This document shows, one piece after another, positions 36,697 to 46,875 of a DNA stretch of 64,000 bases. The DNA is from Desulfosporosinus lacus DSM 15449 (lineage in GTDB: Bacteria; Bacillota; Desulfitobacteriia; Desulfitobacteriales; Desulfitobacteriaceae). Location of the stretch: assembly GCF_900129935.1 (NCBI RefSeq), contig NZ_FQXJ01000004.1:372001-436000 (forward strand), given 5' to 3'. How positions within the stretch are numbered: position 1 is the first letter of the stretch; every line of letters begins with the position of its first letter. The position numbers and the translations under genes were made by a program. Under the pieces are notes generated by a model. The model was not told the origin of the DNA. It searched no databases and was given only the letters and a program-made list of their open reading frames with translations.

Positions 36697-37728
36697 TCAC
36701 CGCCTGCGCTTCGTTAAAACTTCCGTCAAACTTCGTGTCATAAAATCAACAATAGCAATGACTTTGGCGTAATCCATACGGGTTGGCCCCAGTACGCCCA
36801 CCGCCCCGATCATTAATCCATTAACTTTATAAGTTGCAGAGATTATGCTACAATCACGAAATTCCTTCAATGTATTTTCTCCACCAATAGTCACATTTAG
36901 TCCTTCCTGGCGGGGGGTTAATACTTTTTTCAAGGACTCGTTCTCTTCAAAAACTTTGAACAACGTTTTAACTTTGCTCAAATCCTTGAATTCTGGTTGA
37001 TTGAGCATATTGAGAGTTCCCCCGAGATGGATACGCTCCTCTTCCTCGTTATCATCCAATATAGCTCTTAGCATATCTAAAGCGTTATCTATAAGGAGTC
37101 TTTGCCTCGACAACTCACTATAAATTTCATGAAGCATACTGCGTTTAACCTGACCTATGGAATACCCGCGCATTTTCTGGTTAAAGACTCCAGCCACTTG
37201 CTGCAGTTCTTCCGCCGTCAGATTCTCGCCGACATCAATAATATGATTTTCCACCACGCCATTTTCTTTGACAATCACCATAATAACCTGACCCGGTTGA
37301 TACGGCAGAAAATGCATTTTTCCGAAAGTACTCTTCCCTTTATGTGGTCCTAGAACAAGACTCGTTAAGTTTGTCAGCTCAGATAATAATTTGCTGGTAT
37401 GAGCTATGACTTCCTGGAGTTCATTGATTCTTTTCGTACTCTCACGCTCGATTATCTCCATATCCTCAGGATTAAGTACTTGAGGATCCATCAGACAATC
37501 CACAAAGTATCGATACCCTGCATCCGAAGGAATTCGCCCTGCAGAAGTATACGGTTGTTCAATAAACCCCAAATCTTCTAAGTCAGCCATTTCATTTCGG
37601 ATAGTAGCTGAGGATACACCCAGATCAAACTTACGGGCAATCGTTCGAGAACCAATCGGTTCGGCGGTAGCAATATAATCCTGAACTATCGCTCGTAATA
37701 TTTTTCGTTTGCGTTCATCCATTTGCAT
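36697..37728 (-). CDS. hrcA: Heat-shock repressor HrcA
   Basis: 343 residues. N-terminal winged helix (RKILRAIVQDYIATAEPIGS, LGVSSATIRNEMADLEDLGF) and GAF-like C-terminal domain. Binds the CIRCE operator about 80 nt upstream and represses its own operon. About 140 bp of mostly non-coding sequence lie between hrcA and grpE. Confidence 0.97.
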   Translation of the reverse strand: MQMDERKRKILRAIVQDYIATAEPIGSRTIARKFDLGVSSATIRNEMADLEDLGFIEQPYTSAGRIPSDAGYRYFVDCLMDPQVLNPEDMEIIERESTKRINELQEVIAHTSKLLSELTNLTSLVLGPHKGKSTFGKMHFLPYQPGQVIMVIVKENGVVENHIIDVGENLTAEELQQVAGVFNQKMRGYSIGQVKRSMLHEIYSELSRQRLLIDNALDMLRAILDDNEEEERIHLGGTLNMLNQPEFKDLSKVKTLFKVFEENESLKKVLTPRQEGLNVTIGGENTLKEFRDCSIISATYKVNGLMIGAVGVLGPTRMDYAKVIAIVDFMTRSLTEVLTKRRR

Positions 37729-37808
37729 ACATGCTCCCCCGCTTTCTTAACCGATTCCCATCTAAAGTACCTAGATACTCAACAACAATCAAGCTATGTT
37801 CTTCGTTG

Positions 37809-37835
37809 TTAGCACTCTCCGTCGATGAGTGCTAA
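37809..37835 (-). promoter_or_regulatory. CIRCE operator
   Basis: TTAGCACTC, nine bases, GAGTGCTAA: a perfect CIRCE inverted repeat, 80 nt upstream of hrcA. HrcA-binding site. Confidence 0.97.
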
Positions 37836-37849
37836 CAGTTGATGTCTTC

Positions 37850-37878
37850 ACATTACCACGTCATTTTCGCTTTGTCAA
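37850..37878 (-). promoter_or_regulatory. Sigma-A promoter of the hrcA operon
   Basis: Minus-strand TTGACA (37878-37873), 17-nt spacer, TAATGT (37855-37850), placed so that CIRCE covers the transcription start region. Confidence 0.8.
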
Positions 37879-37915
37879 GAATCATTTTAAAGATATTAGT
37901 CTCACATAAAAGGGC

Positions 37916-39121
37916 TTAAACAAATTCTTGTAAGATAGAGTTTGCTACAAAAGCATATTTGGGATTTAAGCATAAATAGTCACCCTTGACTATGATGAAA
38001 ACATCCTCATTTTTATAGCGTTCCAAAACGGATCTGTAAATATCCCTAAGATCCGCCCCAAAATCCTTTTCAAATGTCTTAAAATTGACTCCCTCCTCAA
38101 GACGCAAGCCTAAAATCATGCGCTCTGCCATACACTCGCGCAAAGATAGCACCTCTTTCCCTAACTCATCCAGAGGGCTCTGCCCCTTGCGCAACAGGTT
38201 TTCATAAGCATGTACTTCTTCGATGTTTTTCCAGCGTACCCTGTTCAAACAAGATACCCCTCCCGGTCCAAGGCCTATATAATCTGCCCCGCGCCAGTAC
38301 CCTAAGTTATGTTGACATTCATAACCGGGACGCGCAAAATTCGAGGTTTCATATTGCCTGTATCCCCCTTGTCTTAATCGCATCACAGCCCATTCATACA
38401 TCTCTGCCTGCAGGTCCCCATCCGGAAGCAAATCAACCTCAAGCACCGTCCCTCGCACCTCTCGTGACTCACCTTTTTCCCCCCTCGTTTTTCCCGCGTA
38501 TCGTTCATAAAGCGGTGTTTCCTCTTCCAGCATTAACCCATAGAGGGACAGGTGTTCAGGGGAATAGGAGAGTGCTTCTTCCAGCGAAGCCTGCCATAAA
38601 TCCATAGTTTGGCCGGGAAGCCCAAACATCAAATCCAGATTCAGATTCTTAAACCCTGCCTCTCTCAATCGTCTGATAGCTTCACGAGCTTGCTTAGCAG
38701 TGTGAATTCGCCCCACAGCGCTTAACAATTGGTCATTAAAAGACTGGATCCCCAGGGAAAATCGGTTAATCCCGTGACTCCTTATCAGTTTGGCCTTCTC
38801 ATCTGTAATAGTCCCCGGATTCCCTTCCATCGTTTGCTCCACTCCCAAGCCCATGGAAAAATACCGTTGAATCATCTTAAGTAAGCGTTCTAGATCGGTC
38901 TCCTTCAATACAGTTGGAGTCCCCCCACCAACAAAAAGAGAAGACACCCCTTGAGGGGCATCTTTTTGCATCTTTGCCATCTCTATTTCTAAACCCTCTA
39001 AATACACGGAGATAAGATCCTTGGGAGAATCTATCAGGGAATGAGAATAAAAAGCACAGTAATCACATTTTTGGAAACAAAACGGAACGTGAACGTATAA
39101 AGACGGCATAGGAATATACAC
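37916..39121 (-). CDS. hemW: Radical SAM heme chaperone HemW
   Basis: 401 residues. Related to HemN; HemW proteins bind heme and are thought to act as heme chaperones rather than as coproporphyrinogen dehydrogenases. Radical SAM motif CFQKCDYC (CxxxCxxC without the fourth HemN Cys) in SLYVHVPFCFQKCDYCAFYS. GGGTPTVL and a HemN_C region follow. GTG 39121 with AGGGAAAGA nearby, or ATG 39109, may be the start. Conserved lepA-hemW-hrcA order. Confidence 0.93.
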   Translation of the reverse strand: MYIPMPSLYVHVPFCFQKCDYCAFYSHSLIDSPKDLISVYLEGLEIEMAKMQKDAPQGVSSLFVGGGTPTVLKETDLERLLKMIQRYFSMGLGVEQTMEGNPGTITDEKAKLIRSHGINRFSLGIQSFNDQLLSAVGRIHTAKQAREAIRRLREAGFKNLNLDLMFGLPGQTMDLWQASLEEALSYSPEHLSLYGLMLEEETPLYERYAGKTRGEKGESREVRGTVLEVDLLPDGDLQAEMYEWAVMRLRQGGYRQYETSNFARPGYECQHNLGYWRGADYIGLGPGGVSCLNRVRWKNIEEVHAYENLLRKGQSPLDELGKEVLSLRECMAERMILGLRLEEGVNFKTFEKDFGADLRDIYRSVLERYKNEDVFIIVKGDYLCLNPKYAFVANSILQEFV

Positions 39122-39212
39122 TCTTTCCCTTGTTTTTTATGCTGCCTAGCAGGCATACCTGATCATAGATTCTTCAACTAACAGACCTCTTGGCTTATCG
39201 ATTCCTCGACCA

Positions 39213-41018
39213 TTAGTCCTCGATCTGCAATACCGCCATAAAAGCATCCTGTGGTATTTCCACACTACCTACTTGCTTCATACGCTTTTTGCCGGCCTTT
39301 TGTTTCTCGAGCAGTTTTCGTTTACGGGAGATATCTCCCCCGTAACATTTAGACAAGACATCTTTTCTCATGGCATTAACCGTCTCACGAGCAATAACTT
39401 TATTCCCGATCACAGACTGGATGGGAATTTCAAACATCTGTCTGGGGATGATGCCGCGCAGTTTCTCAACAAGCTTTCTTCCCCGATTATAAGACTTTGC
39501 TCGGTGAACGATAAATGAAAGCGCATCCACCATTTCCCCATTCAAAAGGACGTCTATCTTGACCAGATCCGTTTCCTTATAACCCGACAGCTCATAGTCT
39601 AGAGAAGCATATCCTTTAGTTCGTGACTTTAATTGATCAAAGTAATCGAAAACGATCTCACTTAATGGAAGTTCATAAATCAGTTTCACCCGACTCTTAG
39701 ACACATAGTCCATAGCAGAATAGGTTCCGCGCTTTTCTTGATTAAGCTCCATGATCGCCCCCACATACTCAGACGGAACCAAAATCGTGGCAATAACAAT
39801 GGGCTCTTCTATACTGACAATTTGATCCACCGTGGGGAGATTTGAGGGATTATCGATGTTTAAAACTTCCCCTTTTAATGTGGTCACCTTATAAATTACG
39901 CTGGGTGCCGTAGTGATCAAATTAAGGTCATATTCCCGCTCCAACCGTTCCTGAATAATCTCCATATGGAGTAAGCCTAGAAATCCGCACCGAAAACCAA
40001 AGCCCAAAGCAATTGAGGTTTCCGGCTCAAAAATCAGACTTGCATCGTTGAGATGAAGCTTTTCCAAGGAATCCCGAAGCCGATTATAATCGCTGGCCTC
40101 CACAGGATAGAGTCCACAAAACACCATGGGAGTGGCCTTCCTGTAACCGGGCAGGGCTTTATCAGCGGGGTTATCTGCATCCGTAATCGTATCTCCAACC
40201 TGAGTATCCTTGACATTTTTGATACTTGCACAGATAAATCCGACTTGACCGGCTCTAAGTTCTTCGACAATACGCATCGAGGGAGCAAACACTCCTACCT
40301 CAGTTACTTCAAAGGTTTTTCCACTGGACATCATTTTCATCGTCGTACCCTTAGTAACTCGTCCCTCTACAATCCTGACATAGGAAATAGCACCTTTATA
40401 AGCGTCAAATTTCGAGTCGAAGATCAAGGCCTTCAGAGGTGCCTCATCATCTCCTTTGGGGGGTGGAACCATAGCCACGATCCTCTCCAGGATCTCTTCA
40501 ATTCCAACTCCTGTCTTTGCCGAAGCCAGAATAGCCTCACTGGCATCTAAACCAATGACATCTTCAATTTCCTGTTTAACCCGCTCAGGCTCAGCACTGG
40601 GAAGGTCGATCTTATTAATAACCGAAATCAGTTCCAGATTATTATCTAAAGCTAAATAAACATTAGCCAAGGTCTGGGCCTCAATTCCTTGAACCGCATC
40701 GACAACCAACAGGGCCCCTTCACAGGCTGCCAAACTGCGAGATACCTCATAGGTAAAATCGACGTGACCCGGCGTATCAATCAGATTAAGCTCATAAATT
40801 TTTCCATCATGAGCCTGATAATTTAACCGCACGGCCTGCAATTTAATCGTAATCCCACGTTCACGTTCTAAATCCATGGAATCAAGAACTTGCGCTTCCA
40901 TTTCTCGTTTACTCAAGGCCCCGGTATATTCTATCAGCCGGTCAGCTAAAGTAGATTTGCCATGATCAATATGTGCAATAATAGAAAAATTTCGGATACG
41001 TTGTGAAGCCTGTGCCAA
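39213..41018 (-). CDS. lepA: Elongation factor 4 (LepA)
   Basis: 601 residues. Ribosome-associated GTPase. [20 protein letters not shown] (G1), DTPGHVDF (G3), [10 protein letters not shown] (G4) and the LepA C-terminal domain ending [20 protein letters not shown]. Upstream of hemW. A decayed fragment resembling its residues about 155-205 lies at 46541-46638. Confidence 0.97.
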   Translation of the reverse strand: MAQASQRIRNFSIIAHIDHGKSTLADRLIEYTGALSKREMEAQVLDSMDLERERGITIKLQAVRLNYQAHDGKIYELNLIDTPGHVDFTYEVSRSLAACEGALLVVDAVQGIEAQTLANVYLALDNNLELISVINKIDLPSAEPERVKQEIEDVIGLDASEAILASAKTGVGIEEILERIVAMVPPPKGDDEAPLKALIFDSKFDAYKGAISYVRIVEGRVTKGTTMKMMSSGKTFEVTEVGVFAPSMRIVEELRAGQVGFICASIKNVKDTQVGDTITDADNPADKALPGYRKATPMVFCGLYPVEASDYNRLRDSLEKLHLNDASLIFEPETSIALGFGFRCGFLGLLHMEIIQERLEREYDLNLITTAPSVIYKVTTLKGEVLNIDNPSNLPTVDQIVSIEEPIVIATILVPSEYVGAIMELNQEKRGTYSAMDYVSKSRVKLIYELPLSEIVFDYFDQLKSRTKGYASLDYELSGYKETDLVKIDVLLNGEMVDALSFIVHRAKSYNRGRKLVEKLRGIIPRQMFEIPIQSVIGNKVIARETVNAMRKDVLSKCYGGDISRKRKLLEKQKAGKKRMKQVGSVEIPQDAFMAVLQIED

Positions 41019-41145
41019 GGTCCTGCCCTCATTTCTATAAACAAGTTTAAATATGCAAATTTAGATATTCTAAATACTTAGTATAACAGCTTAGGGGGGA
41101 ATTTCGCAAGAATTCCTAGCTTAAGTCATTGACAATAATCAAAAA

Positions 41146-41358
41146 TCACCTAAAGTATACCTTTCCTCTTCTCAAACCACTTCTGAATGAATAATTGTTC
41201 AAAAAAGGTATCCTGTTCTCTAGCACCTTTTCTAAATCGGAATCTTTGTCTTCATTGATAACGTTTTTATCAGCAGGAGGGACACTTTCGATTACAAAGG
41301 TATTCTCTTCGTTAAGCACGTTTTTCAATTGACGTTCTAAAGAATCCTGTTGGACCAA
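41146..41358 (-). other. Weak 70-codon open frame in the lepA/RND spacer
   Basis: The 378-bp gap 41019-41396 holds only this frame. It is hydrophilic (DSLERQLKNVLNEENTF, SDLEKVLENRIPFLNNY) and starts at TTG with no ribosome-binding site. It may be a remnant or chance frame. No family recognised. Confidence 0.25.
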
Positions 41359-41396
41359 TGTGCTTATTGTGTTATCATTTTATAATTCAGTTATAA

Positions 41397-44300
41397 TCAA
41401 ACGTAAGAACTACTATTCGAATAACTCCCCTTAGTATTGATGGCCCCTAGTGACTTGCGGTGTTTGGATTTAAAATTCTCGAATGTTGCATATATGACCG
41501 GAATTATTATCATGGTCAGAAAAGTCGCTGCCAACATACCCCCTACAACAGCTATCGCTAACGGTGAAAATCTTTCCGAACCTAGGGCAAGCTGCAATGC
41601 TAACGGTAACATACCGACAACGTCTGAAAGCGCTGTCATCATAATAGGCCTGAATCTTGACCTTACCGCAGTTAACACTGAATCTTCGATAGACAGCCCC
41701 TGATTCTGATTAATAATAGCCTGATCCACAACAAGGATTGAGTTATTAACAACCGTACCAGCAAGTAAGATTACTCCTAAAAGTACTGGCATAGAAATGT
41801 ATTTATCCGCTATCCATAGTGCCGGAGCAATTCCGATGATCACCAATGGAATTGTAGCCATAATGGTAATTGGATGTAAAAAGGATTTAAATTGCGGAAC
41901 TAACACAAGATAGACAAAGATTACAGCGAGCGCCAACAAGAAAAGCATATCTTTCATAGAATCGCCCATATCTTCATTTTCTCCGGTGAGCCCAACCGAA
42001 TAACCACTGGGCAATGGGTAGGTATCTAATATTTTCTGTATGTCCTTAGTGATGTGGCTGAATGCTCTGGTATCGGTATACCCCAAAATATCAATTGTGT
42101 ATTCCAAATCCTCTTTGGTAATGATATTCGCTCTCTTACCTTCATCAACAGAAGCAATCTCTCTTAACGGAATTTTTTCTCCTCGAGGGGTGCTAATCGA
42201 TACCTCCAACAGACTGTCAATAGATTGTTTGTATTCATCCATATACTCAACAGAAATATTAACGTTATCCGCTTCCTCTAGGTCCATGGTGGTACCCTTT
42301 ATGCCTTCTATTGAATTGTATATTTGCTGCGCAACTAGGGCATTCGTTAATCCCAATTCCTGTACCCTTGCCTTATTCATTCTGATATTAAGCTGGAGAT
42401 TATCCATGTTATAGCTTTTGTAGATATTGGTAGTTCCCTCAACCGTCTTTATCTTTTCTTCCAAATCAATGGCCAGATTATAAAGAAGCTGTGGGTCCGG
42501 TCCGCTGATCCTTATATCCAATGGCGCTGACGAACTACTGCTTGCAGTTCCACCTTTTTCTTTGACAACAAATCTCTGAATGTCTGGAATTTGGTCTATC
42601 TGAGCCCTCAGTTTCTCCTGGAATTCCCAGATTGTTTCTTTTCTTTCTGTTCTTGGAGTTAGATTTATAGTGATAACCGCCTGGTTTATACCCATAATTC
42701 CAAAATCGCTGAGTTGATTGCTATCTTTTTCGTACCCAATCTGAGTATCATAGCCTATGACACTTTTTTCTTCACTTAGAATCTTTTCAATAATCCCGAC
42801 CGCTTCTGCCGTATCACTCAAAGCGGTCCCCTGTTTCATTTCAAGGGAAACATAACTGGTGCCGCTGTCAAACTTGGGTAACATTTCCACCCCATTGGTA
42901 ACTAAAAATCTTGCACTTAACACCAATAGCACTATAATCACCACAAACATTTTAGACTTGTGCTTAAGTGAGATTTTTAATAAAGCCGAATAAAAATTCA
43001 ACACCTTGTTCATTAGGTTGTTAAAGGGTACCGTTACAATTTTGATAAATTTCTCTGCTTTTCTAAACTTAAATTTATCGAACATAACTGTAAATAAGGG
43101 GATAATTACAAGGGCAACTACTACAGAAGTAGAAATAGCGAATATAACTGTCAGAGCTAATGGTCTAAACATTTCTCCTACAAAACCCTGAATAAATAAA
43201 AGAGGTATTAATACGACTAAGGTTGTGAGAACACCTGCTATAACCGGCATACTTATTTCCTCTGTACCATCTATCGCAGCTGTTGACATATCCTTCCCCA
43301 AATCATGATGATGCGTCATAATATTTTCAACTACAACAATGGCACCATCTACGACAAAGCCGATACTTAGTATCAAAGCTGAAAGGGTCACCATATCAAG
43401 CTTCATATCAAATAGTTTCATTAATCCAATGGTAATCATAAAAACTAGCGGCATGGATACCGAAATAACAAACGACTGACTAACATTGGATATAAACAGC
43501 ATTATAAGGATCACAGTAAAAAGCAAGGCCATAAATACACTAGAGGTCATATTATCGACCATCTGGTTCGTAAATGTAGAATCATCCTGAGCAATTTCAA
43601 AATCAATAAATGGATAATTTACTTTTAAAGTCTCAAGTTCTTTTTTAATATTTTGCACTACTTCTACCGTATTGGCATCCGACTTTTTAGTGATCATAAT
43701 GGCTATGGAATCCTTGCCATCAAATCTATAAGCACTTTCCAGCTCTTCAATAGACACCTTAACCTCAGCGATAGCTTCAAGATAAACAAAGTTTCCACCG
43801 GCTAAGGGTATACGAAGTTTTCTGATATCCTCGATATCCTGGAAACTCTCGTCTACTCTTATCAGTATTTCTTTGTTATTATCAATTAGTTTTCCGCCGG
43901 GTGCTTTAATATTATTTTGAGACAAGGCTTTAGCAGCCTGATCCATCGTCAGTCCATAGGCAGCTAGCTTGTTTTTATCCAGCTTCACCTGAACTTCAGT
44001 AATGTTCCCACCAAATTGGTTTATTGAAGCAACTCCTTCTACTAATTGAAGATCGAATCCTATTTTGTCCTCTGCCAGCTGTCTAAGGTCTTTCAAGTCT
44101 GCTGAATCACTACTTAAACTGACCGTCACAACGGGTTTATCAGAGGAACTAAACTTTAACACCCTCGGCTCCTGCATCGTAGCAGGCACGGTTCCTCTGA
44201 TTCTATTCACTGAATTTTGAACATCAATGGCTGCCTGGTCTACATCCATACCGTAATTAAATTCTAACCGAATAGATGCCACGTTATCTTGGCTGGTAGA

Positions 44301-44543
44301 TTTAAGCTTTGTTAACCCATCTAAGGATCCAAATTCATCCTCCATGGGTTTTACTATATCTTTGGCCACGTCCTCTGCTGAAGCCCCCGGGTATTGGACA
44401 ATAACCGTTGTCATTGGTGCATTAGTGTCAGGAGACATCTGGGTTTTTATGGTAGATTTCGCATAAAGACCAAACAGCACAATAGCTATAGCCAAGGATA
44501 AAACAAAGTATTTATATTTTAAGGAAAATTGGCCAATATTCAT
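41397..44543 (-). CDS. RND-family efflux transporter permease (HAE1/AcrB type)
   Basis: 1048 residues, normal RND length. Twelve membrane helices with two large extracytoplasmic loops. Conserved start QFSLKYKYFVLSLAIAIVLF; helix 4 region DMVTLSALILSIGFVVDGAI with charged relay residues and VVVENI; helix 10-11 region GVILLAGTVVNNSILVVDQA. Proton-driven export of hydrophobic compounds in a single-membrane cell. Shares ATGA with the upstream adaptor gene. It ends the tetR-adaptor-RND operon. Confidence 0.94.
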   Translation of the reverse strand: MNIGQFSLKYKYFVLSLAIAIVLFGLYAKSTIKTQMSPDTNAPMTTVIVQYPGASAEDVAKDIVKPMEDEFGSLDGLTKLKSTSQDNVASIRLEFNYGMDVDQAAIDVQNSVNRIRGTVPATMQEPRVLKFSSSDKPVVTVSLSSDSADLKDLRQLAEDKIGFDLQLVEGVASINQFGGNITEVQVKLDKNKLAAYGLTMDQAAKALSQNNIKAPGGKLIDNNKEILIRVDESFQDIEDIRKLRIPLAGGNFVYLEAIAEVKVSIEELESAYRFDGKDSIAIMITKKSDANTVEVVQNIKKELETLKVNYPFIDFEIAQDDSTFTNQMVDNMTSSVFMALLFTVILIMLFISNVSQSFVISVSMPLVFMITIGLMKLFDMKLDMVTLSALILSIGFVVDGAIVVVENIMTHHHDLGKDMSTAAIDGTEEISMPVIAGVLTTLVVLIPLLFIQGFVGEMFRPLALTVIFAISTSVVVALVIIPLFTVMFDKFKFRKAEKFIKIVTVPFNNLMNKVLNFYSALLKISLKHKSKMFVVIIVLLVLSARFLVTNGVEMLPKFDSGTSYVSLEMKQGTALSDTAEAVGIIEKILSEEKSVIGYDTQIGYEKDSNQLSDFGIMGINQAVITINLTPRTERKETIWEFQEKLRAQIDQIPDIQRFVVKEKGGTASSSSSAPLDIRISGPDPQLLYNLAIDLEEKIKTVEGTTNIYKSYNMDNLQLNIRMNKARVQELGLTNALVAQQIYNSIEGIKGTTMDLEEADNVNISVEYMDEYKQSIDSLLEVSISTPRGEKIPLREIASVDEGKRANIITKEDLEYTIDILGYTDTRAFSHITKDIQKILDTYPLPSGYSVGLTGENEDMGDSMKDMLFLLALAVIFVYLVLVPQFKSFLHPITIMATIPLVIIGIAPALWIADKYISMPVLLGVILLAGTVVNNSILVVDQAIINQNQGLSIEDSVLTAVRSRFRPIMMTALSDVVGMLPLALQLALGSERFSPLAIAVVGGMLAATFLTMIIIPVIYATFENFKSKHRKSLGAINTKGSYSNSSSYV

Positions 44544-45790
44544 TGTTCGTCTTCTCCTTCTGCGACATATACTTTGGCACCGTCATATAATCTGGTCAAA
44601 TTATTACCAGCTATTGCTGCTCCGGCATTTAATCCTTCTACAACCTGTACACTATCACCCACAACTAAGCCTGTTTTTATCTCCTGCTCATGAGCCACGC
44701 CATCTTCAATGACATAAACAAATTCCTTATCTTTCAAATTTTTTATCGTCGTCCTTGGGATTACTATTACCTCCTTTAGCTCATCCGTTATAAATTTAAC
44801 CTCGGCACTAGTTCCTGCAGGGATATCCTTTCCGCCTAACTCGCTTATAGCTATTTCTACTTCACCTATTCTTGTATTGGAGTTCACACTAGTCGGGATT
44901 TTAGTTACCTTCGCCTCGATCCCGTCGATGACCCCTGTTATATTTAAAACCGCCTTACTCCCAACGCTTATCTTTTCTAAGTCTTGTTCCGAAACATTGA
45001 CCTTGGCCATCAAACTCTCCATCTCATCAATAATAGCAAAGGGCTTTCCTCCGGCAGCTAAGTCACCCGTTTGATAATAGATCGTTCTTACTTTGCCAGC
45101 GATCGGTGCAACAATACTCGCATCAGCAATACTTATATTTAATTCGTTTACTTTAGCTTCTAACTCTTTCAACTGCGCTTCGATTGAATCTCTTTGACTT
45201 TTTAATTGATTATAAGCACTTTCCGAAGAAGCCTTTGCTTCTTCTAATTGCATTTTAACCATGTCTGCCTCATGCTTAACTTTATCGTAAGTGCTTTTAG
45301 CTACAGCCTCATTGTCTAATAATATTTTGTATTTCTCTGCTTCCTTGCTTAGATAGGTATGACTTAACTCCAAGGTTTCAATCTTTTTAACCGTAGGGCT
45401 GGTTGTATAATAAGTATCAACGTCTTTATTCAGGTAAGCATAACTCACCTGCAACGTTTCAATTTTTTTCATTGTGCTATCGAGTACAGCAACTAAATTG
45501 CTATCATCTAATCTAGCGATAATATCCCCTTTTTTTACAAGATCCCCTTCCTGAACATTTCTTTGCATCACTTCTGAGGTTAGTTTAGAGGATACTGTGA
45601 CAGAATTTTCAGGCTCAATAGTACCAATATAGTTTATTCCTTTTGTCAAACTACCAGTTTCTGTGGTTTCGACTTTAATCGGTATGCCAAGCTCCTTAGA
45701 AACCGGCACTGCGTCTTCTTTGAAAACAGCTAAGCCCCCTGCAATTAGCAGCACTATCATAATTATGAAAATTAGCATATTCCTTTTCAT
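44540..45790 (-). CDS. Efflux RND periplasmic-adaptor-type subunit (membrane fusion protein)
   Basis: 416 residues from ATG 45790 (GAGGAG 8 nt upstream). N-terminal membrane anchor (MLIFIIMIVLLIAGGLAVF), lipoyl-like half-motifs (VTVSSKLTSEVMQRNVQEGD, VAPIAGKVRTIYYQTGDLAA), a long alpha-hairpin (about residues 95-230) and beta-barrel/MP domains. HlyD family. Couples the RND pump to the outside. Overlaps the pump gene by 4 nt. Confidence 0.93.
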   Translation of the reverse strand: MKRNMLIFIIMIVLLIAGGLAVFKEDAVPVSKELGIPIKVETTETGSLTKGINYIGTIEPENSVTVSSKLTSEVMQRNVQEGDLVKKGDIIARLDDSNLVAVLDSTMKKIETLQVSYAYLNKDVDTYYTTSPTVKKIETLELSHTYLSKEAEKYKILLDNEAVAKSTYDKVKHEADMVKMQLEEAKASSESAYNQLKSQRDSIEAQLKELEAKVNELNISIADASIVAPIAGKVRTIYYQTGDLAAGGKPFAIIDEMESLMAKVNVSEQDLEKISVGSKAVLNITGVIDGIEAKVTKIPTSVNSNTRIGEVEIAISELGGKDIPAGTSAEVKFITDELKEVIVIPRTTIKNLKDKEFVYVIEDGVAHEQEIKTGLVVGDSVQVVEGLNAGAAIAGNNLTRLYDGAKVYVAEGEDEQ

Positions 45791-45840
45791 TTCAATCACT
45801 CCTCGTATAACACTCATCATTCGGCATCAAGAATATTATT

Positions 45841-46419
45841 TTAAGCATGGTTAAGAAGTTGCCTAATTTGCGATTCAATTATCTTGGCTGTTAAATCGAT
45901 CGATCCCTCATCATAGCGTGGCGTAAAAACAATCGTTAATATTAGCCCCATCATCAGATTGACAATAACTTGAGAAGTTTCTTGATCAAGGCCTGTTCCA
46001 AGTAAAAAGTCTCGTAATTGACTTGAAGTATTGGCCACTGGGTTAAATTTGCCGGCCAAATCAGGTTGGTGTTGAGATTCTATAATGACTAAACGTACAA
46101 GTTCCCGTTCCTTTTTAGCGAAACAGGTTTTTTTGTGTAATATTTTAAATATATCCGATTTCACAAATGGTTCACTATTTGAGGGAGTCATTGTAACCCC
46201 TTCAAAATCCACAAGTGGTTTGATGACTGCCTCAAATAGTTCTCGTTTCGTAGGAAAATACCTAAATAAGGTTATCTCTGCAATCTCTGACTCACGAGCG
46301 ATTTGTGCTGTTGAAGTTGCTGAATAGCCTTGGTCTATAAACAACCCTTTGGCGATTTTAATTACATGGAGGATTCGCTCCTCCTTTCCCAATCGTTTAT
46401 CCATAGTTATTTTTTCCAT
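45841..46419 (-). CDS. TetR-family repressor of the RND operon
   Basis: About 192 residues from ATG 46419. HTH: ILHVIKIAKGLFIDQGYSAT, STAQIARESEIAEITLFRYF, PTKRELFEAVI. The open frame extends to 46491, but that would run through the operator-like palindrome. It lies 50 nt before the adaptor gene in the same direction and most likely represses the whole operon. Inducer unknown. Confidence 0.9.
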   Translation of the reverse strand: MEKITMDKRLGKEERILHVIKIAKGLFIDQGYSATSTAQIARESEIAEITLFRYFPTKRELFEAVIKPLVDFEGVTMTPSNSEPFVKSDIFKILHKKTCFAKKERELVRLVIIESQHQPDLAGKFNPVANTSSQLRDFLLGTGLDQETSQVIVNLMMGLILTIVFTPRYDEGSIDLTAKIIESQIRQLLNHA

Positions 46420-46473
46420 ACTATCAAAACTCTCCTCATAAAATAATAATTTGTATAGCTCCCAGTATGCTAT

Positions 46474-46485
46474 GTAAGTACTTAC
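46474..46485. promoter_or_regulatory. Candidate TetR operator
   Basis: GTAAGTACTTAC, extended as TTAGTAAG.TAC.CTTACATA, about 55 nt upstream of the TetR start codon. TetR-family proteins usually bind such short palindromes in their own promoter. Inference from position and symmetry. Confidence 0.5.
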
Positions 46486-46540
46486 TAACATATATGATAA
46501 AGGCGTCTCTTGTCAATCCTTTAGCATAACATTTTCTTTA

Positions 46541-46638
46541 GCCTTTATAGACATCAAATTTGAGCCGATAATCAACGCTTTTCAGAGGCGCTTGATTTCT
46601 AAGATCTCCTCAATTCAATGCCCTGACTCTACGGCCGA
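46541..46638 (-). pseudogene. Decayed fragment resembling lepA
   Basis: On the minus strand the sequence reads SAVESGH, stop, IEEILE and, after a shift, APLKSVDYRLKFDVYKG. Intact LepA in this window has [13 protein letters not shown] and, about 20 residues later, [17 protein letters not shown]. The segment between them is deleted. Only about 100 bp remain. The rest of the 46492-46875 gap contains no recognisable gene. Confidence 0.5.
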
Positions 46639-46835
46639 ACCAAACCTCCATTCGCCCTTCCGAAAAGTTTGTGGATGCACTAAGCAACCCCAGAGGCTCT
46701 TTCTTCAATATAATTTAAGACTCCATTTTATCTTTCAAGCAAATCCATTGATCTGACCCCCTCCCTCCGATAGAATAGAGCTATCCGACATTTCATGCAC
46801 ACTCATGTATGGTTAGTTTTTCGCCTATGAATTTT

Positions 46836-46862
46836 AAGAGAGCCTCCATCGAAGGCTCTCTT
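46836..46862. terminator. Hairpin after fchA
   Basis: Nine-bp perfect stem AAGAGAGCC/GGCTCTCTT with a 9-nt loop, 14 nt after the fchA stop codon. The T-run is weak (TTAAAATT). Confidence 0.6.
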
Positions 46863-46875
46863 ATCCATTCCATCC

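Noticed and set aside
41146-41358. Small gene between lepA and the RND pump
   Set aside because: TTG start, no ribosome-binding site and no family; kept only as a low-confidence note on the gap.
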